Positions 43,661 to 55,495 of a DNA stretch of 64,000 nucleotides are shown here, piece by piece. Source of the DNA: Papaver somniferum (lineage: Eukaryota; Streptophyta; Magnoliopsida; Ranunculales; Papaveraceae); contig NC_039361.1 of the NCBI RefSeq assembly GCF_003573695.1, positions 41,439,673 through 41,503,672 of the forward strand, in the 5' to 3' direction. Below the pieces are notes generated by a model. That model was not told where the DNA came from. It ran no database searches and worked only from the letters and a program-made list of their open reading frames with translations. Position 1 is the stretch's first letter. Each line of letters starts with the position of its first letter. The position numbers and the translations under genes were made by a program.

Positions 43661-44554
43661 TATTTTTATTTTTTTTAAATTAAAATAAATATTAAATGCC
43701 AGATTTTTCTAGGGAGAAGATAAATCATTAGTTATGGTTTTTAGATTTGTCGGGTCGGGGCAGGTAAGAAGATGAAACCTATAAAAAAAGTTGACCATAT
43801 ACAAGGCTACACGTGAATCAATTGTAATTGATTTAGTTTATCATATCTCTCTCTATTCTCATTTTTTTGTCATGATTTATGTTTTTTCCATTTCTCCTCG
43901 ACTTCATATGATTATGTATGCTTGAGAAATAGTTCATGGTAATAGGTGAAGAGAGAACATAAGTAGATAAAAAACGAAATGGATCAAGAATTACAGATTA
44001 TTAAACTTTAGGAAAACACAAATCTATGTAAATTTAGAATAATTTATATCACCAAAGGGAGAAAAATAATCCTTGAAGCTAACAGATTTTGTAAGATTAA
44101 TCTAATTGATGTTGAAGTAATTTTGTGTTTCAGATTTGTTATAAATTTGGTGACCGACCTTTGATGATTTATTTCTTTTCGAAGAAGGGACACTACTTTG
44201 TTTTGAAGAAGTTAATGAAATGGTGTTCTATTACCCATAGGCCCATAGGATTTTGAAGAGTTGGTTAACGTTTAACTATATTTTTCCTAAAGGATTATAT
44301 GACTTACAGATATAGTATTAAAATATTTGAAGCTAAGACATGTTTATTAACCAACACCTCAAAAACATTTAGACTTGGATCAACTTGATCGATTTTTAGC
44401 AAACAGTTTAAGAAAAGATATGTATGAACCGATGGATATATTTGAAATACATATGATTTCCCGTGCCATAATAACAAATATATCATGCTTCAAAAAAAAA
44501 AGAACAAAAAAAAAACTCTAGGCATAGTTTAGACTTGGATCAACTTCCGAAATC
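43661..44554. other. Intergenic region
   Basis: AT-rich DNA, nothing recognised beyond a start-like piece of the Helitron-like unit at 43709. Confidence 0.4.
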
Positions 44555-44885
44555 ACGTTTGCGTTCAAGGGACAAAATACATTAGCATCTCTCATAAAAG
44601 TTTCATGCAATTTTGAGTCATGTATCTATCTGTTTTCGTTCTTTTTTCATTAATGATCACAAACCTTCTTCCCCTAAATCGCGACTTTAAGAAAAGTATA
44701 GTGCCTGTATAAGTGAAACTCGGGATGATATATTTCTTTGTGATTTCATATCCTAATTTTGTTTTACATGTATAATGTTTAAATCTCGTAGGCACTTCAG
44801 ATGGTGGGGAAAACTGAGAAAAATGTGATTAATTGTCTGAAAAAGGAAGGGAGAAAATAGAACTACATGTTTCAGAAGCAATGAT
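44555..44885 (+). repeat. Dispersed unnamed repeat, copy B
   Basis: Uninterrupted copy of the ~330 bp unit also at 38235-38930 and 49335-49660. It begins ccgaaatcacgtttgcg and ends near agaactacatgtttcagaag. All three copies are in the same orientation. Confidence 0.65.
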
Positions 44886-45514
44886 GAATATATTTTTTTT
44901 AGCATGAGGCTCCTTTATTCTTCATATTTTCTGTAGCGTATTTTCAATAGTATGACATTTGCTGTTCAAATTTCTGTATGTCATGTTTCTCTTATTTATA
45001 TTTATAAGAATAAATAAATGAAATTCATCAATAAAAAGAAAATAAGTGCAAGAATTCGAATTCCTAGATAAATCACTAAATCAGAATATATACTTGGATT
45101 AATAAAATGAAGGTAAACTTATCTCTGAACGGCCAGACGTTGAGTGAGCCTATCCGTTTAGAGATTTAATATCAAAAATGCTCTATGGCCCTCAATACAT
45201 TAATACTGACCATGATGTATCATTGATGTGTTTTCTTTTGGTCGAAAGAATAAAATATGACATGCAGAAAATCGATAAAACAACAATGTCAAAGTACAAA
45301 CTAGATAAGAATAAGCATATTATTGGATTATTCGACATAAAAAAAATGTTAGGTTCCAGCATTTCCTCGTAGCTATTTCTTTAGTGGAATGATAACAACG
45401 GGGCATTCAGAAAGCATTTACTCTTTCACCAAACGGATCATTGATTCACGCTCAAGCTTATGCCAATTTATACAACAGATCAGTCTTTTCCTATTTATAA
45501 GTCATTGTGATTAA
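44886..45514 (+). other. Intergenic region with one uncertain short frame
   Basis: A 64-residue frame at 45178-45372 (MLYGPQYINTDHDVSLMCFL and onward) has a look found in N-terminal parts of some MULE proteins, but I cannot assign it. It is preceded by an open LNGQTLSEPIRLEI stretch. The rest is AT-rich. Confidence 0.25.
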
Positions 45515-46780
45515 TCAATTTTTATTTTATTTTTTTATAAGAAAGGATGTATTAAAGACAGAAGAATATACAAACGTTCTACCAGAGGTAGATAAAAAAA
45601 AAGGAAAAAATTACGTCAAACTAAACAAACATGGCTTCTCTCAGTCATTAAGAACAGAATTTGTAAAATGTAGATGAACTTTTCTACCTGTCGCACTTTC
45701 CCAAGATAAAATTAAAGATTTCACTTCCATTCCCAGATCAGCTCCTGTCTTGAAAGTATAATTTGGCTCAAAAGTTTGCCTATTTCTCTCCGTCCAGATA
45801 GTGAATACAACTGCAGTTGGAATCAACCTCCAAATACAATTCCCTGAATTAGAAAAGTTCCCATGGTGCCAACTGAGGGCTAACATCCTCATAATGACAG
45901 GCGTAGCCCAAGATCAACAATTACTAGGAATGACTGAAGATCAAATCTTGTGAGCTATTTTACAGTGAAGGAAGATGTGATCATGTGATTCTGTACCATC
46001 ACCACAAAGTACACATGAATTATAGATAACCACACATTTTTCCTCTAACATACCAATAGTACTATTAAGCTTCTCATGCAAATCCCCAACACCAAACCAA
46101 AAAGCATATCTTTGGAGGAACTGACTTCTTCCATACGAATTGATGATGAAAATCTTGAATACCGCAGTCTGCAACCAACTTAGAATAGAGATTTTTAACA
46201 CTAAAAATACCAGAACTATGAAGGGATCATCTCCTAGTATCTGGAAGGCCATCTAACACTAGAGGATAGTTACCAAGCCTGAGCATAAAGTCAACAAAAG
46301 AGTTTGTTTCAAGCTCAGTTAGATTCCTTTTAAAGTTGAAATGCCAATTTCCATCAGGAGAGATCATATCTGTAAGATTTGAGGACTTATTACAAGATAA
46401 CTTGTAAAGTGAGGAGAAAACAGAAGCAAGCGATGTGTTGCCACACCAAACATCATTCCAGAAAAAGATATCCCTTCCAGAGTGAACAATCAGCACTGAA
46501 TTAAGACTCACCAGATGAGCAGTCTCAGCAATCGTCTTCTAGCAAGAGACGCCATGTGAAGTATAAATCTTTTGTGGCAACCATCAAGAGTAGTTAGCAC
46601 TATACTTGTCTATAATAATTATGTACCATAATATATTCTTTTCTTGACCGAACCTCCAACACCATTTAGCAAGCATAGCCAGATTCATCAATCTCAAATT
46701 AAAAACACCCAAACCACCTTTCTCTTTATCAGCACAAACTAGACTCCAGTTTATGATATGAGAAACTTTTAATCAATTTT
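45515..46780 (-). mobile_element. LINE (L1-type) 3' fragment, decayed
   Basis: On the minus strand, 46760-46580 reads GGLGVFNLRLMNLAMLAKWC with WRFGQEK, a hallmark of plant L1 pol. The zf-RVT region follows: HSGRDIFFWNDVWCG (46480), RYAFWFGVGDLHEKL (46100) and CVLCGDGTESHDHIFLHC (46000). The last frame, 45892-45641, has WTERNRQTF. The 3' end has an A-rich tail on the minus strand at 45515-45540. Frameshifts separate the pieces, and the 5' part with endonuclease and RT is missing. Confidence 0.8.
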
Positions 46781-46829
46781 TTGTAACCTAGTAGTGTATA
46801 TTTTAGGTAGATATTTTTATACAAAGCAT

Positions 46830-47470
46830 TGAGCAAACAGAGATGCATGACACAATGCTAGATAAACAAAGTATTCTTGTTCCAAGAGTAGTATATTCAA
46901 TTGAGGAACGAGCTCAAAAGACTTTAACACGATTTGCACTGAAGAAGAACTAGTAAGAGCAAGTCAGTATGGAATTTTCAGAAATGTCGGTGACGACTAT
47001 AGTATGAGATACTTTCAGGAAACCAACAACACAAAGCGTCGCAAAGTATACTGGGATGGCAAGAAAGCTAGGCGTAGATGCAAACAATTCGAATTTGGTG
47101 GTTTAACTTTTCGTCATATTTTAAGTGTCCTTTCTCATACGAATTGTTTTGAGATTCCGAAAGCCTATTTACCATGTCGTTGGCGTCAGAATATTTCATG
47201 TGAAGAACCATGTATAGTTATACTTCAAAGTATCAACAACGCAACGAAAACCTCAACTACTAATATCATTGAGTTGCCGATGATCAACAATGGTTTTACC
47301 CAACCTCCTCCAAAATCCATAACTAAAGGTCATCGGATGGCAAAGAGGATCAAAGGCATAAAGAAAACAACAAAGCAGAAGAAAATATGTGCCTATTCTA
47401 AGCATGCTGGCCATTATAGCACTACGTGCCTAGATAAAATTGTTGAAGCCTCAAGCATAGGGACATGAGA
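46830..47470 (+). pseudogene. FAR1/FRS-type C-terminal fragment
   Basis: From ~46839 the reading is EMHDTMLDKQSILVPRVVYS and ERAQKTLTRFALKKN, then after a break SQYGIFRNVGDDYSM. The frame 47004-47468 follows with CKQFEFGGLTFRHILSVLSH and IPKAYLPCRWRQ. This is the SWIM zinc finger of FAR1-related proteins, but the usual CRH is FRH, losing a zinc ligand. A C-terminal CAYSKHAGHYSTTC knuckle follows. The transposase-like core upstream is missing. Confidence 0.75.
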
Positions 47471-47985
47471 AAATGGTGAGAATTCGAGGAATATAAACAA
47501 GAAGAAAAGGCCCAAAGACGTTGGTTTAAATCCGATCTTTCACTTGAAGGCGTAACGATATGGAGTGGAAAGAAAATACATATTATTTTTGTGTTTCTTT
47601 TTTTTTTATGCTAATTTTTCCTTATGTTAGATTAGATATTGTTTTTGTTCCACAGTGATCATTTGAAATTAGTGTTATTTTTAGGTTAAAAATGTTCTCT
47701 GACTGGACTATGAGAATTGTTGGAGTTTGATCAATTAGATTTTGTGTTTTATATATATATATACACAAACATGCTAGCATATTTTGTAGGTTGTCTTTAC
47801 AAATCTAAATCTACACAATAGTAAGGTTTTTCTTTCCTTCGAGAAGTTAGCCATCGTCTTCTGGATCAGGAAAGATAAAGAATTAAAAAAAAAATGGGAT
47901 ATGAGTTATAACCCCAAAGGTGTCACTATCCATCCACAAAAGACCCATCAGAACAAAAGTAACACAAAAACCCCAAATAACAAAA
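47471..47985. other. Intergenic region with a TA microsatellite
   Basis: AT-rich, with (ta)n at about 47751-47763. No gene was seen. Confidence 0.4.
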
Positions 47986-48345
47986 GTAACACAAAAACCC
48001 CAAAGATATCACTATCCACCACCAATCACCACCAACCAGTAACACCATTACTAATCAACGGTAACATGAAAAACAACATCACTCCACCATCCTACCATCA
48101 CCAACCAGCAACACCATCATTGCCACCACCACTGCCATCACCAACCACCACCACCATATCCTCCATCAACATATACCAGCACCACCATCTCCACCAACCA
48201 GCACCACCCATCACCATTAGCTTCATAACCATCATTGCCACCACTAACTACCACTACTAGAAACCAACATCACTCCACCAATAAATACTAGCACTACGAT
48301 CACCACAAAAAGCACCACCACCAACCAACACCACCACTAACCAGA
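47986..48345 (+). repeat. CAC/ACC-rich low-complexity tract
   Basis: About 350 bp dominated by accacc/catcacc words. The open frame 47901-48260, rich in His, Pro and Thr, is a by-product of composition. The tract is the complement in style of the GGT-rich blocks in the Helitron-like units. Confidence 0.7.
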
Positions 48346-49334
48346 AACAATACTACCAAAAATTTGGTTTCATCATAAACTTACTGTTTCATCATTAAAA
48401 TCTTTGGTTTCATGATAAAAAATAGGCAAAAATAAGATGAAACCAATTTTGGTATCATCATAGAATTTGATGAATTATTTGGGGTTTTTATATCAATTTT
48501 TTAAAATTGGGGGTTTTGTATCAAGTTTGTTTAATATGGAATTTTAATGGATCTCAATATTTGAACGGAGTTTTTGTACTCCAAATTTGGTCATCTTGGT
48601 GTTTTACTACTAGTTCTGGAAAAAAAAAAAACAATCTTAAGAGTAATTTCGAGATTTCAGTTTATTTATTAGTTTGGGCTAAAAAGATTAGTTTCTTATA
48701 TAAAATTCATTAATCCAAGAATAATTAATGTTTGCTTAACCTCTTTCCCATGCATATGTTAACATTTGTCAAGTAAGATTAGGCCTGCGAAATGTCAATA
48801 ATCAAGAAATATATAAAATAGTTATGAACTACTCTACCGTTAGTATTAAGGAAATATTTGAACACTTTATAAACCAGATTGTTGACGCATCGTGGTGTCG
48901 TATATTGCGGACTATATACACAAATATATTTTTAATTTCATTTCGACTATATTTCAAAAGAAAACATTTTTAATTTCATTAAAATTAAGATGCAGGCGAG
49001 TACAAGATGGATTGAACTTCGAACTCAGGTAGACTAACAATTTCAAGTCGGTACATACAGACCGAACCGAAATCGTGCCCTGGACGGCTTGGATTATTAT
49101 TGACCTAATTCGTCAGGTTTGGATGGAAAGCCAAATTACATTCCGGTGCTTTTATCCAGATTTAGGCCTATCTGTTGCGTGTGTGCATGTGGAAAGTGTA
49201 ATAGTGGGTCTACACAGGGTTGTATGTAAAACGTGAGTTTAGCTCGGCCAAGAAGATTACAGAGAGGAAACATGATCTTTAATTAACCATTTGTTAAACT
49301 CAAGAGTAGTTAAAATCTTATGTGGTACAGTACC
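48346..49334. other. Intergenic region
   Basis: AT-rich DNA. A ggtttcatcat word repeats at 48365-48450, and a less AT-rich piece at 49010-49210 looks like a repeat remnant. No gene was seen. Confidence 0.4.
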
Positions 49335-49660
49335 TAGCTCCGAAATCACGATTGAGTTAAAGGGAGAAAACACATTAGTGTCTCTCAAAGTCTCATACAA
49401 TTTCAAACATATGTATTTTTCATGTTTCTATCTTCCCACGCTCTTTTTTCATTCATGATCACATTTTTCCTAATTTTTCTCGAGAGACTTGTAAAAAATT
49501 ACACTATATATATCAGAGAATTTCTATTTTTGTTCGACAAGTATAATGTTTATATCTCAAATGTTGCTTGAGATGGTGGGGAAAATTGAAAACTTTATGA
49601 TTAAATCTTTGAGGAAAGCCTTCAAGAAAAAAGAGTATACGTTTCAAAAGCAGGTATGAA
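49335..49660 (+). repeat. Dispersed unnamed repeat, copy C
   Basis: Third copy of the unit at 38235-38930 and 44555-44885. It has ccgaaatcacgattgag, acattagtgtctctcaaag, gtataatgtttatatctc and gatggtggggaaaa in the same order. Confidence 0.65.
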
Positions 49661-49985
49661 AAAGAACAAACGGTTCCCATAACATGGTTCATCCTCGACC
49701 AACTTTACGACGAGAAATCAAAATTTTGGTAATTTTAAAAGGAAAAAATATGAGCCATAATTTTAAAAGGAAAAATTGTGATAAGGTCTTGTATAAATGT
49801 TTTGTATGAGAATCCTAATTTACCTTACCTCTTTTATAGTTCTCAATACGTATAATTGTTTTTGTTCAAATTTTGAGATGAATATAGTTTTGAATTCAAG
49901 ATATCTTTGATTTCATATTCCGTCTTATATATAAAGATAAATTATCAACAAACTTGGAGTATTATCAAACATGATGTCATGAATG
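49661..49985. other. Intergenic region
   Basis: AT-rich; nothing recognised. Confidence 0.4.
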
Positions 49986-50228
49986 TGTTTATTGAATTGC
50001 AGTCCAAGGTTTTTTGGATTTGAGATTAAAGAACACTTTTATAGCTTTAATTCCTAAGAAAGATTTGGTAGAGGAGATCAAAGACTTAAGGCCTATTAGT
50101 ATTATCAAAGAAGTTTATAAAATTCTCTCAAAAGTGTTAGCCGAAAGATTTAAGGTGTCATTACCTCATGTAATCTCTCAACACCAATTTGCTTTCTTAA
50201 AGCAAAAGTAAATATTAGACGGTTGAAA
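49986..50228 (+). mobile_element. LINE reverse transcriptase fragment, truncated
   Basis: The frame 50014-50211 encodes LKNTFIALIPKKD, IKDLRPISIIKEVYKILSKV and ERFKVSLPHVISQHQFAFLK, the N-terminal fingers of plant L1 RT. The expected GRQILDG run appears as a stop plus ILDG and then ends abruptly near 50228, where unrelated sequence starts. It is a different part and strand from the LINE at 45.5-46.8 kb. Confidence 0.8.
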
Positions 50229-50745
50229 AAACGGGGGCATAACAACCACACCCAATAAATCGTCTGGCAATCTGTATGGACTAACTTTAATATAATTCTG
50301 AGAACACCAACTTAAAAGCGAGCTCAATCAATAAATATATCAAAGAGTTATATCTAAATTTCTCAATACAATCTGCTATCAATCAGATAGAAATTTGTGA
50401 GCCCGATTGATATAAGAAATCACTTGGACGGTACCAAAAATCAATGCCCAAGTTCCAATAATTTCCTATCCAACAATCAAGGTCGGATTTACCAGTTGAT
50501 TGAACTACGCATAGCCTGTGATATTTCAATTATATAAATAAATATAATGCAAAAAAGAAATAACACAAACACCAGATGTTTTGTTAACGAGGAAACCGCA
50601 AATGTAGAAAAACCCCGGGACCTAGTCCAGATTTGAACACCACATTGTATTAAGCCGTTACAGACACTAGCCTACTACAAGTTAACTTCGGACTGAAACG
50701 TAGTTGATGCCTAACCAAGTCTCACACCGATTAGGGTACAGTCTC
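50229..50745. repeat. LTR-like sequence of an unidentified retroelement
   Basis: Begins where the LINE fragment breaks and is itself broken by the small Athila-type array at 50746. It includes gttaacgaggaaaccgcaaa, aaaccccgggacctagtcc and ctcacaccgattagggtaca, which I recall as recurrent plant LTR-type sequence. No gene or second copy is present, so the class is unknown. Confidence 0.35.
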
Positions 50746-52533
50746 TGGTATAGATTTTATATAATCAAAATTAATGATTAAATGAAATCTAGTTTTATCC
50801 GCAAGCGCACAGGTCAATTGTAATATAGATAGCAAATGTGGTTCATTCCCACATGGAGTGTGAAATACCACTACTAATTAATACCAAGAAGAAGTAATCA
50901 ACAAGATAATGTTTAACGATTTTTCATAAATTCGAGACGAAATGAAATAATAAATAATAAAGACGGTAATGGGTTGTTAGGATTTTCGATTTCCACCAAT
51001 TCAATCATATAATTTCTACAAATCTCTATTGATTACTCAAGACAATTTCGAAATCAATCTCATGTCTCGGAAGATCGTATGTTAAATTCTAAAATATAGT
51101 TTCTCCGCTGTAACTTCCTTAGCTTCATGGGTAGTGATTCTAAAGCATTAAATATCAATCCTAAAGCATATCACGTCAAGGGATTTTAACCAAAGCACGA
51201 AATATCAATTGAAAAGCATACATAATCAAGAAAATCACATTATCAATTAATCACCAAGCTATATGAAGAGAAATTACTAGACAATGAATTATTATTAGAG
51301 ATGTCATCGTTGTATTTAAACAATTAATTGGCTTCTATTGAAACCCTAAAAAAAGATTTAGCAAACCATGAAGAAAATAAACTAAAATCACAAAACCCTT
51401 ATTTCTCCTCTACGGCTCTGCAGCCGCAACTCCTCTTCGTCTCCCCAAAACCGGCCTCCCATTTTCATTTTGAGAAAACACATAAATATAACCCACAGAT
51501 GAATTCACGTCGCCACATCACCTCCCAATAGAAGTCTGCCACATGTCATGAAATATAATCCGCCCAATAATATTGTGCCGCGTGTCATAATATGACGAAA
51601 CATTGTAAAGTATCAGCGAATCTCCACTTTCCATAGTATATGAAACCACCAAGGAAATGAATTAATTTCATTTAAAAAGCATGATATTCTCTTGCATGTG
51701 TTGGGCCCATCTTAACAATATTTGCACAAATGACGTCATTTGGTCTCAAACATTCCTTCAGATTCTTTATATGTATATAGGAAGAGAACTTATGTAAGGA
51801 CAAGATATGTTAATCTTTCCTTTTTCTTCATTTGCACTTCATTTGCACGTGGTCATGGAGGTGATATTCTTCCATTCTTATGCTAACAATAATAAAGTCA
51901 CTCGTGACCAATCTTAGGTGGCATTAGTGTTCTGACGTCTACTCTTTTCACCATGCATTAATTGAAGAACAAATTAAAACTTGTCTGCCCATTGTGACCT
52001 CGACTGTGAAATAATTCTATGCTCCTGATATATATGGAGATACCATGCCAACGTAATAAGTGCTGCTGATATATAGAGATACCAGGCCAGCATAATAAGT
52101 GCTGCTGATATATAGAAATACCATGCCAACATAACAAGTGTTGCTGATATATAGAAATACCAGGCCAACATATTTGATCGTTGTGGTTGTTGATACATGG
52201 AAATACTAGGCCAACCCCATTTCATCATTGTGGGTGCTCATACATGGAAATACTAGGCCAACCACGTTTCATCATTGTGATTGCTGATATATGGAAATAC
52301 CTGGCCAACCACATTTCATCATTGTGGTTGCTGATATATGGAAATACTAGCCAACCACATTTTGCAATTTTCGTCGCAAACACCATTAAGTCTCACATTT
52401 TGCTGTTTATTCGCTGGATGATCGAATTCACTTGTACTTTCTACAAAGGCACTAAAATAGTATTATCAACTAAAATATTGTATCCTAGCTAATATAAATA
52501 TGGGTATAAAATGTAGCATTTACATGCTTATCA
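50746..52533 (-). repeat. LTR-a of the small Athila-type family
   Basis: About 1788 bp; TGATAAGCATG to ATACCA on the minus strand. It aligns with LTR-b with a few percent differences. It contains the 39 bp and 47 bp repeat arrays at 52018-52365. Confidence 0.85.
52018..52365 (-). repeat. Tandem repeats within LTR-a
   Basis: Four copies of a 39 bp unit (ctgatatatagaaatacc then aggccaacataa) followed by four copies of a ~47 bp unit (ttgctgatatatggaaatac then ggccaaccacatttcatc). Both share a gatatat-gaaatacc-ggcca core. The array recurs in LTR-b at 54980-55322. Confidence 0.85.
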
Positions 52534-52994
52534 ACACTCCCACACTTATATTTTGCTAGTCCTCGAACAAAACAGAGATATTATGCAATATATTTTTTAT
52601 TTTTTATTTTTTTCTTGAAGAAAAATCCTAACAAAAGCGTCACTCCCCCCACACTTAAACATTACATTGTCCTCAATGTAATTGAGTCATCCAACATAGA
52701 AATTAAGGTGGGAAATTCTAAAATACATATGCAAAAACTAAAGAACTAAAAATAAAAGATAGAGTGCAAGGAACAAATCTGATGGGTTGACTCCCATGAA
52801 GCAAAATGTGTTTGTTCCCCGACTTGCCAGTAGCACGTTCTCAAACAATGTGGGGTTGGTACCCCAAGGTAAGATGCGAATTATATATATAAATCCTGAA
52901 GAGTAGGGGATCAACCCAACTAATCTGATTAGTTGAAAACAAGAACCTACAGTAAGAAAGATTAGTACCCATAGAGATAAAACTGAAGTCAATC
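52534..52994 (-). pseudogene. Membrane-segment region of internal-a
   Basis: The frame 52992-52738 begins with a hydrophobic segment (SLWVLIFLTVGSCFQLIRLV). In another frame the same DNA reads VDPQIFRLYIYN-like text, most clearly in the second copy near 55850. In elements 2 and 3 the helix and the DPQLFR motif are in one frame, so a shift probably split them here. Beyond it lie the stem-loop and purine-tract module (52640-52679). Confidence 0.5.
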
Positions 52995-53492
52995 TTATTT
53001 AAAACAATTCGGACCTTGAATATGAAGTAAATTAGGTTCGCAGATGATTACTAAAGATTGTTTAAATAATTGAACAGTTATTGTACTCCCTAATTCTGGT
53101 TCTAAGTCAGCGGAAATAACTTCCACGACTGATATTTTTTCAAATTCACTCGCTGAACAAGGCCTCAATGGAGCAATAATATCACGACTCTTAGACCCAT
53201 TATCATCTAAAACGGTTTCCCTATGAATATAAGCAAGACGAAAAAATTCAGAACTTAATGGCTTATGGGTCAAGGTAGGAGAATTCTCGACTGATGGAAC
53301 TAGTCGAGAATCAGAAAAAACTAGAGGTTCTAGTTTGGGCTTCCATTTATTAGTGTCTAGCAGCGGTGTGGAGTCTAACAAAGCATGGACTTCACAAATA
53401 ACACTATCATCATCAAAATCATACCCAAAATGAGCTAAGCAAGCCTCTAATGGATCTTTCAAGTCACTCTTGCAAAAGCTTTGTGAGTGCAT
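52995..53492 (-). CDS. Linker-like ORF of the small family, copy a
   Basis: A 165-residue open frame from ATG at 53492. It contains DPLEACLAHFGYDFDDDS and EVHALLDSTPLLDTNKWKPK, clearly related to the protease-RT linker of elements 1-3 (DPLESCLARFSMDFDDDS, VNALLDSIPMLDT). No protease, gag or RT is attached. It is the only substantial protein of this family in the window. Function is unknown; it may pair with the membrane segment just downstream. Confidence 0.7.
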   Translation of the reverse strand: MHSQSFCKSDLKDPLEACLAHFGYDFDDDSVICEVHALLDSTPLLDTNKWKPKLEPLVFSDSRLVPSVENSPTLTHKPLSSEFFRLAYIHRETVLDDNGSKSRDIIAPLRPCSASEFEKISVVEVISADLEPELGSTITVQLFKQSLVIICEPNLLHIQGPNCFK

Positions 53493-53715
53493 ACTTTCTT
53501 TTCTCCCACTACTGGTTTCAATTGCAGCACTTCAATCACTAAGGTACCTAAAAAAAAATCAAACAAACTGCGTAAAAAGAAACTAAAGAAAATCTAAAAT
53601 AAAAAGAAAAATAAATTATGTACAAAATCTAAAACTAAAATAAAAATAAATTATATACAATGATATCAACTAGAGAGTATTTTGCAACCACTCCCCGGCA
53701 GCGGCCCCAAAAACT
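53493..53715 (-). promoter_or_regulatory. Leader and primer-binding site of internal-a
   Basis: On the minus strand, directly after LTR-b, the sequence reads agTTTTTGGGGCCGCTGCCG then GGGAGTGGTTG. It resembles the Asp-type TGGCGCCGTTGCCGGGG site of Athila elements with one change in the core. A T/A-rich leader of ~190 bases follows to the ATG. Confidence 0.65.
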
Positions 53716-55495
53716 TGGTATATATTTTATATAACCAAAACTAATGATTAAGTGAAACCTAGTTTTATCCGCAAGCGCACAGGTAAATTATAATATAGAT
53801 AGCAAATGCGGTTCGTTCCCACAGGGAGTGTGAAATACCACTACTAATTAATACCAAGAAGAACTAATCAACAAGATAATGTTTAACGATTTTTCGGAAA
53901 TGAAATAATAAATAATAAAGACGGTAATGGGTTTTTTGGATTTTCGATTTCCACCAATTCAATCATATAATTTCTACAAATCTCTATTGATTACTCAAGA
54001 CAAATTTCGAAATCAATCTCATGTCTCGGAAGATCGTATGTTAAATCCTAAAATATATTTTCTCCGCTGTAACTTCCTTCGCTTCATGGGTAGTGATTCT
54101 AAAGCATTAAATATCAATCCTAAAGTATATCACGTCAAGGGATTTAAACAAAGGACGAAATATCAATTGAAAAGCATACATAATCAAGAAAATCACATTA
54201 TCAATTAATCACCAAGCTATATGAAGAGACATTACTAGACAATGAATTATTATTTGAGATATCATCGTTGTATTTAAACAATTAATTGGCTTTTATATAA
54301 ACCCTAACAAACGATTTAGCAAACCATGAAGAAAATAAATTAAAATCACAAAACCCTTATTTCTCCTCTACGGCTCTTCAGCCGCAACTCCTCTTCGTCT
54401 CCCCAAAACCGGCCTCCCATTTGCATTTTGAAACAACACATAAATATAGCCCACAGATGAATTCACGTCGTCGCCACATCACCTCCTAATACAAGTCTGC
54501 CACATGTCATGAAATACAATCCGCTCAATAATATTGTGCCGCGTGTCATAATATGACGAAACATTGTAAAGTATCATTGAATCTCCACTTTTCATAGTAT
54601 ATGAAACCACCAAGGAAATGAATTAATTTCATTTAAAAAGCAAGATATTTTCTTGCATGTGCTGGGCCCACCTTAACAGTATTTGCACAAATGACGTCAT
54701 TTGGTCTCAAACATTCCTTCAGATTCTTTATATATGTATAGCAAGAGAACTTATGTAAGGACAAGATATGTTAATCTTTCCTTTTTCTTCATTTGCACTT
54801 CATTTGCACGTGGTCATGGAGGTGATATTCTTCCATTCTTATGCTAACAATAATAAAGTCACTCTTGACCAATCTTAGGTGGCATTAGTGTTCTGACGTT
54901 GACTCGCTTCACCATGCATTAATTGAAGAAAAAATTAAAACTTGTCTTCCCATTGTGACCTCGGGTGTGAAATAATTCTATGCTGCTGATATATATGGAG
55001 ATACCATGCCAATATAATAAATGCTGCTGATAAATAGAGATACCAGGCCAGCATAATAGGTGTTGCTGATATATAGAAATACCAGGCCATCATAATAAAT
55101 GTTGCTGATATATAGAAATACCAGGCCAACATATTTGATCATTGTGGTTGTTTATACATGGAAATACCAGGCCAACCCCATTTCATCATTGTGGTTGCTG
55201 ATACATGGAAATACTAGGCCAACCACGTTTCATCATTGTGATTGCTGATATATGGAAATACTAGACCAACCACATTTCATCATTGTGGTTGCTGATATAT
55301 GGAAATACTAGGCCAACCACATTTTGCAATTTTCGTCGCAAACACCATTAAGTCTCACATTTTGCTGTTTATTCGCTGGATGATCGAATTCACTTGTACT
55401 TTCTACAAAAGCACTAAAATAGTATTAGCAACTAAAATATTGTATCCTAACTAATATAAATATGGGTATAAAATGTAGCATTTACATGCTTATCA
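53716..55495 (-). repeat. LTR-b of the small Athila-type family
   Basis: 1780 bp, matching LTR-a. It includes the 39/47 bp repeat arrays at 54980-55322. Confidence 0.85.
54980..55322 (-). repeat. Tandem repeats within LTR-b
   Basis: Same two repeat types as LTR-a at 52018-52365, with the same copy numbers by eye, so the arrays predate the tandem duplication. Small frames with a 13-residue LAWYFYISA repeat are translations of the 39 bp unit. Confidence 0.8.

Noticed and set aside
47901..48260. His/Pro/Thr-rich open frame
   Set aside because: Low-complexity CAC/ACC tract; open only because of composition.
51974..52228. Repeated LAWYFYISA-type protein (also 54935-55132)
   Set aside because: A 39 bp tandem repeat read in frame; it is inside an LTR and has no support as a gene.
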